The translations under genes and the position numbers were made by a program. This document shows, one piece after another, positions 58,313 through 64,000 of a stretch of 64,000 nucleotides of DNA (position 1 is the stretch's first letter; every line of letters starts with the position of its first letter). The notes under the pieces were generated by a model. It was not told the DNA's origin, did not search any database, and saw only the letters and a list, made by a program, of their open reading frames with translations. The stretch is from Aplectana chamaeleonis (lineage: Eukaryota; Nematoda; Chromadorea; Rhabditida; Cosmocercidae): the NCBI GenBank assembly GCA_029168955.1, contig JAPDOI010000884.1:124001-188000 (forward strand). Reading direction: 5' to 3'.

Positions 58313-59335
58313 GTAATGAGCAAAAGAGTTGATGCGCTGATTTTCGAATGAGTGGAAGGCGAGTGTGGTAATTCTGAAGAACAAGTGAACGAATTATCCG
58401 AGTAACTACTCCAAAGTTCTTGAATGAGTGGACTTCTCGGACATTCCATTTTCAGAATGTCGAAATGACAGAAAAAAATCGAGTTAGATCTGAAAAATTG
58501 AATCGGAGCAGGCAGGAAATCCGTGCGCTTGCACTTATCAGTCCATTCACGACCACGTGTCCCAGCAGTGGGGCACGCTTTTTGAAAATATGTAGATTTC
58601 TCCGCCACTAGAAGGGACTTCCAAGCTCGTGCTCGAGGTATTAACCTATCGTAGACTCGACTATAAACTTCGTGGTCCGTTGGCAACTTCACTATAACAC
58701 AAAATTGGGTTTTCGTAGGGATAGCTCGTACTGATGTAGGAAAAACAATTTCGCAAGCAAATTATGAGTTCTTAAAATTCTGTAGCCATTCATGTTCCTG
58801 AATAAAAAGTTTGTTGCGAGAAGCAGATCGTCGTTAAAATCGTGTTAGTGGTGATATCACAACCTGGTAGGCCTAACTGCGCAAAATAGTAATAAACTTG
58901 AACGCGGTTTCTTGCGCGTACGCTGCCTCAAAGCTGGAAAGGCGCAGCTACAGTGGGTTTGTAATAGAGTGCACAATCTCCATTTTTCACACGCATCTGT
59001 TGCTAACCCAACACAGCGTCCACTCCTTGCAAGGGCGTGCGGTTACGCTAAATCGGCGGTTATCGTGGGCACACAATTTGCTAGCCGCTCTCGTTAGTTC
59101 GCCCTCGCGCTCTCACGCCCGCTCCAGGATGTAAGCAGTAAGCTTTAATCTTATCTCTATCCCGAAACCAGGCTTCGTAAAATTTGCTTCGCTACTCACC
59201 GGTTGTTTTCCTGTCCTAATTTACGTGTGAAGGCACCCTTTATCGTTTAGAAGGAGGAACGGTATACAGCTTCGGGGATCCAAACGGCTCATTCTTGTTT
59301 GAACACGATGGCAAGTCTTACACTATGATACTCAG
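58313..59335. other. Intergenic, nothing recognised
   Basis: Short frames on both strands without conservation signals. No bounded repeat was identified. Confidence 0.5.
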
Positions 59336-59340
59336 AGAAG

Positions 59341-59700
59341 CGGGGGTTCTATTCGGCCACGATAGACTTTCGATTCGACTACAAAGCGGTTGGACGACGA
59401 TACGGCCACGTACTTTCCGTGCGCCACGTAGCCTAATCCTCGTCCAAGTGAGAAGCACGTGGCGCCAACCATAGCCGTTTCACTCAGCCACGATACGCTT
59501 TTGATTCTAGACTGATGAATGGAGTTTGGACCACGAACGAGCCACAATGCCATGATTGAAACACGTTGATCGATCACTTCAGAACTGACCCGGCGCATAT
59601 CAGCCGCACAGCGCGTATATAAGGGGCTGGATCCCAGAGAGAGCGCAGTGCGCCTTTCGGGCCGCTCCTGGTAGGTGATTACGAGTCACTTTCTCAGGGA
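59341..59700 (+). repeat. GC-rich unit A: motif array, TATA box and hairpin
   Basis: It opens with CGGCCACGATA motifs and CTTTCGATTCGACTA, then CACGTGGCGCC, then the TATA box TATATAA at 59616-59622. The hairpin GGTGATTACGAGTCACT follows, starting at 59674, 58 bp after the TATA box. It resembles a promoter plus transcript start, as in an LTR or a repeated non-coding gene. The first ~275 bp is repeated as unit B at 59702. Confidence 0.6.
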
Positions 59701-59701
59701 G

Positions 59702-60190
59702 TCGGGGGGTTCTATTCGGCCACGATTGGCTTTCGACTCGACTACAAAGCGGTTGGACGACGATACGGCCACGTACTTTCCTTGCGCCACGTGGCCTAAT
59801 TGTCGTCCAAGTGAGAAGCACGTGGCGCCAATCATAGCCGTTCCACTCGGCCACGATACACTTTCGATTCGACTACGATGAGTTTGGACCACGAACGAGC
59901 CACAATGCCCATGATTGACCACGTTGATCGATCGCTTCAGAACTGACCCGGCGCATATCAGCCGCACAACACCTAACATCGGTGTGGATCTTGAAGAGAC
60001 TTTGCGTTCCCCATTGGAGGCTGGCGCAAGCCCGGTGCACCTATGTTATAGCATAGGGCACCGAGTTTTCGCCAACCTGCAACAGTGAACGCAAAGTCTC
60101 TTCCGGATGCATGCCGACGTTATATAAGGGCCCGATCCCAGAGAGAGTCCGCCTTTCGAGCTGCTCCTGGAAGGTGACTAATAGTCACTT
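59702..60190 (+). repeat. GC-rich unit B, carrying a hairpin insertion
   Basis: It repeats unit A in direct orientation (CGGCCACGAT, CGGTTGGACGACGATACGG, AGAAGCACGTGGCGCCAA). It is interrupted by a 145-bp palindrome at 59976-60120 just before its TATATAAGG (60121). The hairpin GGTGACTAATAGTCACTT starts at 60173, 52 bp after the TATA box. Confidence 0.6.
59976..60120. mobile_element. 145-bp hairpin MITE with TA target duplication
   Basis: GAAGAGACTTTGCGTTC at 59993 is mirrored exactly by GAACGCAAAGTCTCTTC ending at 60103. The outer ends AC(A/G)TCGG are also inverted. TA flanks both sides (59974-59975 and 60121-60122). Unit A lacks it, which supplies an approximate empty site. Confidence 0.7.
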
Positions 60191-60540
60191 TCTGGACGAT
60201 TTTTTGAACCGCTAAAGGTCTCCCCACGGTCCTCAGCGAGGAGAGCTCCTCGCTGTCGACCGTGGCGAAGGTGATGTCCCCGTCGCGGACTGCTGTGGGG
60301 GGTTGATCCCTACTGCGGTCCGTGACTTGGACCGTATCCTTGTTGGGGGAGACCCGCTCCCATCGAAGGTATGGGAGGCCGCCCCAGCGCCACGTGCTTA
60401 TATCGAACAGGCCTTGTGCTGCTGCGTGGAAAACGGGGTTCGGAGAAGGTTTTGTATGTCTGGGCCACGTGCTCCTATTGAACAGGCCACGTGCTTTAGC
60501 GTGGGAAATACTCAGGCAATAGCAGGTCTTGAGCCCACCC
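60187..60540 (+). repeat. GC-rich structured block, copy 1
   Basis: The hairpin CCACGGTC...GACCGTGG (60223-60264) contains inner arms TCAGCGAGGA/TCCTCGCTG. TTGTTGGGGGAGACCCGCTC and then GCCACGTGCT/ATCGAACAGGCC units follow. The first ~210 bp recurs at 62090-62310 in the same orientation. Confidence 0.6.
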
Positions 60541-60791
60541 CCGAATGCACCCGAAGCCGCGTCCATGTTGCGCTCAGGGTGACAAATTTGGCAATTTCCG
60601 GCCACATATGTTTGCGATCCAGGCCGCATACGTTGCGCCCGGGTGCTACCGACGAGATTGATTCACGCAGCGCCCTGAGCGCAACTGTCGGCTGATGACG
60701 TCACAGTACATCATGCAGCGTAGATGGTTGCGCCCGGGCGCTTACTATAAACCGATTTAGGCTACACAGTTGCAAAATTGATACCTCGAAG

Positions 60792-60960
60792 TGGTCCAGA
60801 CCAGGGATGAGCAGAATAAAAATATGAAATTTCTGGGATCGGTTTTCGGGTTTCTGAACAAAGTTTTTTCTCGAGTTTCGGAAATCGGGCGCGAAACGCC
60901 TGAAAATGCGCGGAAGTGCGGGTTTCGGAACGCAATTCTCCGCTCATCCCTCGATCAGAC
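60792..60960. repeat. Dispersed repeat family C, copy 2 (hairpin)
   Basis: CAGGGATGAGCAGAAT and ATTCTCCGCTCATCCCT are inverted ends. The inside contains TGCGGGTTTCGGAACGC, shared with 38580-38690. Confidence 0.55.
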
Positions 60961-61139
60961 GCTCCGCTGATCGATTATCGCACCCATTTTAGCTAATCGA
61001 TTTTTCAAGGAAGAATCCAACGATTTCCTTCACAATTACCCACTCTACTGAATTTCCTTGGAAAATCGTTGCCTAAATTAGAGCGAACAGTTAGGTATCA
61101 TCTGGTACCAAGCCAAATTTATTCTGTTCCCTTGCGCGC

Positions 61140-61230
61140 TTGGGCGGAGCGAGGGGTAGAGTCAGCGAGAAGGTGTGTTAAGAAGGAGACGCAGCGTACG
61201 GCAGCATATGCACGCGATGAATGGCAATAA
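61140..61230 (+). repeat. Dispersed repeat family B, copy 3
   Basis: GGAGACGCAGCGTACGGCAG and GCACGCGATGAA match the copies at 9460-9580 and 14200-14300. Confidence 0.45.
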
Positions 61231-61869
61231 ATTTCACTAGGAAACAGATGATAAGCTGAATATCGTATTTAGAATACTCAAAATGCGTATTGAATCCAAT
61301 TAACCCTTCCGAATCAATTGCTTTCCCGATTTCGGACTTTTTAATTTTTCGTAGTGGATGATTAAATTTGAATATCCGAACGATTCGTTTTTCTCATTTT
61401 TTCCAAATTGTTGAATAAATCCGAAATATTCCCTTCATGAATATTTGCAAATTGCGTTCGGAAAGTCATGTTAACGTTTCACTTTTTCAATACAGTCCTA
61501 ATACAGCACAAATATGAAGAATATAATGGTCGAATATTGAGCAGGATGGTCGAATATTGAGCACAAATGAAGCAGAGGAAATCAATTACAAGCCCACACG
61601 AGAAACAGTTAGAATCCCACTGAAAAATCGCAGGAAGCCCAGATGCTCTTCCTTGTTTCAATTGATTCATCCTATTTCGAAATGCGCGCGTCAGTCAACG
61701 CATGTGGCCCGGAGAGCAACCTGAACGCACTGCACGTTGCAATCACAACCGGCACGCGCCGCAAGTTCGAATATAACCTGCTCAGCGTTTCGGTTGCAGT
61801 GGGCGGGGAGAGGCGGAGCCGGTTGCGCCCGAGGTCTGCTATTGTCTGAGTAGGGTGCGGCAAAAGTTT

Positions 61870-62510
61870 TGCCTCGCTGCGCCACGCAGTGCTATCGAAC
61901 AGCCCACGTGCTGCCGCCTGGGAAATTGGTGTGCAGCAAGGGTTTTGTCTCTGCGCCACGTAGTCCTATCGAACAGGCCACGTGCTCCTCGGAGCAGCAC
62001 GTGCTTCTGCAAAAGTTCCTTTCAACTGGACTAGGTACCCGAATAGAGAGCCTATCGCGGCCGAATAGGACCCCCGACTCCCTGAGTTCTGGACGATTTT
62101 TGAACCGCCAAGGGGTCTCCCCCACGGTCCTCAGCGAGGGGAGATCCCTCGCTGTCGACCGTGGCGATGGTGATGTCCCTGTCGCGGACTGCTGTGGGGG
62201 ATGATCCCCTGCTGCGGGCCGTGACATAGACTGTATCCTTGTTGGGGGAGACCCGCTCCCATCGAAGGGGTGGGAGCTCCCCTCTAGCGCCACGTAGTCC
62301 TATCGAACAGGCCACGCGCTACTGCGTGGGAAACGAGATGGTGGCAAGGGGTTTGTCTCTCTACGCCACGTAGTCCTATCGAACAGGCCACGTGCTCCTC
62401 GGAGCAGCACGTGCTGCTGCGAAAGTTCCTTTCAACTCGACTAGGTACCCGCTTAGAAAACCTATCGTGGCCGAATCGGATCCCCCGACTCTCTGAGTAA
62501 GTATAACAAC
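61870..62510. repeat. GC-rich structured block, tandem copies
   Basis: Two ~145-bp copies (61950-62095 and 62350-62500) each read CCACGTAGTCCTATCGAACA, then CGTGCTCCTCGGAGCAGCAC, then GACTAGGTACCC. Between them lies a second copy of the 60187 structured block, with hairpin 62122-62164. The ends are inverted relative to units A and B (CTCAGGGAGTCGGGGG on the minus strand). Confidence 0.6.
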
Positions 62511-62574
62511 GTCTCAGACAGTATATGCGGACTGACCGCTGGCAATCGAGGCCTCTCCGGGCGGTACGCCGGCA

Positions 62575-62800
62575 AGTTGCGGGCGGATCGATGCTCATCG
62601 GGGCGTCTGCGGGCGGATCGCTGCCTCTCGTCGTCTCAGCGGACGGATCGCTGCGTTTTGGCGGGCGGATAGCGGCACCTGAGAAAGTTGATCACGCTAG
62701 CGGTCGGATCGCCGGCAAGCTCTGAAGCGGCGATCCGCCCGCAACCTGCCAGCGATCCGCCCGCAAGGGCTTTGATAGCCAGTGATCCGCCCGCTCAAAT
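62575..62800. repeat. Array of a 15-bp motif in opposed orientation
   Basis: GCGGGCGGATCGCTG or close variants occur at about 62579, 62611, 62639, 62660 and 62700 on the + strand, and inverted at about 62733, 62751 and 62781. The two groups face each other. A further copy lies near 63087. Confidence 0.65.
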
Positions 62801-62880
62801 TTTACACGGCGAAACTTGTCAATCATTGACGAGTTCTTTTCTGTTATCAGTATTATGCTCCGAGTAAACAAACCGAAAGG

Positions 62881-63110
62881 TATAAAAGGCGCTCCAACGC
62901 ACTGACTGCTCACTCGGCATTTCGAGGCCGATCCTGGAAGGTGACTGCGAGTCACCTTTGAAGGATCACTCAGAAGCCGAAGAATAATTTTTGGCAGCTG
63001 AGGGGATGGTCCCCACGGCTAGGGGGGGGGTGGTCCCGCACACGGAGACCGTGGTGGGAACCACCGGAAACCAACATGTGGCATCGAGGGCGGATCGCTG
63101 GCTAATGGCG
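62881..63110 (+). repeat. GC-rich unit D: TATA box and hairpin
   Basis: TATAAAA at 62881 is followed 59 bp later by GGTGACTGCGAGTCACC (62940-62956), preceded by ATCCTGGAA as in units A and B. A G-rich hairpin region (63001-63066) and one more 15-bp motif follow. Confidence 0.55.
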
Positions 63111-63442
63111 GGCGGGTGGCTACCATGGTGATTGGTGAACTTTTCGATCATATAAAATCGACTTGATTCAACTTCGACACAATCAGAATTATTACTGCCT
63201 GGGCGCTATTCATACTCACTAAAATTTCACCCCAGGGAGTTTTTTTTTGGGTCCAACTGTTCTTGTAGATGTATCGCTATTATTGGCTTCTTCCAATTTA
63301 TTGGCGGCGCTTGCGAGAGCAGTGAATATCGAAAATTCGACTCAACGTATCTCAAGCTGACGCGGTCCACGAAGGCGGAACAACCAAAAAATCGTACCAA
63401 AAGGTATAGATGCAAAATTTTGAAAGTTTACGGTTGAGCAAT

Positions 63443-63998
63443 TAAAGGCAGTATTCACGATGGAAAAGTTGCCCTTTTTTTCAAAAAAAAACATAAGCTT
63501 CGGGTACCTCTAAGAAGATTAAGGACGGTAGTACGACGAAAAACGGTCGGAAAGTGGGAGAATATCTCGTGAATCAGCCAACCCATTGGGCCACCCTGCT
63601 CACACCCTATAACAGTTGTCCTACGTTCGTTTCACGAGAAGAACAGGCACCGAAGTTTTGAATATTCCTTATCGCAAAAAGTTCCAGCACCCCAGCATGT
63701 GAATTGTTCCATCCTATTTCTGAAGAGTTTTCGGTACAGGAACCACAAAGCAAAGCCACTTACCTAAGAATTTTGGAGCGCGAAACCACTCTCCGAAGTC
63801 AGATTTGATGCGTTGTCTGCAGTCTCCCGAAACACACAAACCGGCATAATCAATTTTTTTCAGAGATTTCTTCAAACAGTTTTCCTCTGGCACGTGAGTG
63901 TTCTGTGGGGCTTTTCCCTATTAACCCCTACTTAATGGACTTACCTACTCAAAAACATTGGAAACTATAATTTTTTTCTTCGTGAACACTGCCTTTAA
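63443..63998. mobile_element. MITE with family-A-like TIRs at the window end
   Basis: The left end TTAAAGGCAGTATTCACGA is mirrored by TCGTGAACACTGCCTTTAA two bases from the window end. The TIR resembles family A (TTAAAGGCAGTGTTCGCGAT), but the interior differs. The right flank is cut off, so the target duplication cannot be checked. Confidence 0.65.
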
Positions 63999-64000
63999 AG

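Noticed and set aside
59341..60190. CRISPR-like array
   Set aside because: Repeat units are ~360 bp and eukaryotic in context, with no short regular repeat-spacer pattern.
59332..62955. Many 60-170-codon frames in the GC-rich block
   Set aside because: The translations recur because the DNA repeats, appear on both strands, and lack any recognisable domain such as LTR polyprotein motifs.

Overview
This window is nuclear DNA from a nematode. The single protein-coding gene has pyrimidine-rich TTTCAG-type 3' splice sites and gives a clear VAB-1-type Eph receptor. A 22-nt SL1-like spliced-leader sequence followed by a GT donor lies 1.4 kb upstream of it. Large introns full of DNA-transposon remnants suggest a rhabditid, strongylid or diplogastrid worm with a bigger genome than Caenorhabditis elegans. 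The species cannot be fixed from this sequence alone.

The gene lies on the + strand from 15901 to 56929 in 24 coding exons, about 1,074 residues. Exon 1 encodes a signal peptide. Exons 2-5 plus part of exon 6 encode the ephrin-binding domain, and exons 6-8 the cysteine-rich region. Exons 8-13 hold two fibronectin type III repeats and exon 14 the transmembrane helix. Exons 15-16 carry the juxtamembrane segment with its paired tyrosines, exons 17-22 the tyrosine kinase, and exons 23-24 a SAM domain and a C terminus ending F-F-V. The extracellular exons are separated by introns of 4.8-9.6 kb, while the FN3 and kinase exons are compact. Exon phases agree along the gene except at eight single-base insertions or deletions, all between 47.0 and 52.2 kb. 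These look more like assembly errors than decay, because everything around them is conserved.

Region by region: 1-15.7 kb has no convincing protein gene. It holds a MULE-like element with a 9-bp target duplication, a 2.15-kb element nested in a MITE, a foldback MITE, a Tc1-like foldback relic carrying a second copy of that MITE, and the SL1-like gene. The 15.9-56.9 kb stretch is the Eph receptor locus, with inverted-repeat elements in its introns, including a second element flanked by CAG duplications between the two SAM exons. From 56.9 to 57.8 kb is the 3' untranslated region. From 57.8 to 64 kb is repeat DNA, including a GC-rich block (59.3-63.1 kb) in which TATA-box-plus-hairpin units recur at near-constant spacing.

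The most unusual items are the SL1-like gene, the iterated TATA/hairpin units with an adjoining 15-bp motif array, the two CAG-flanked elements, and the clustered indels in the receptor exons.
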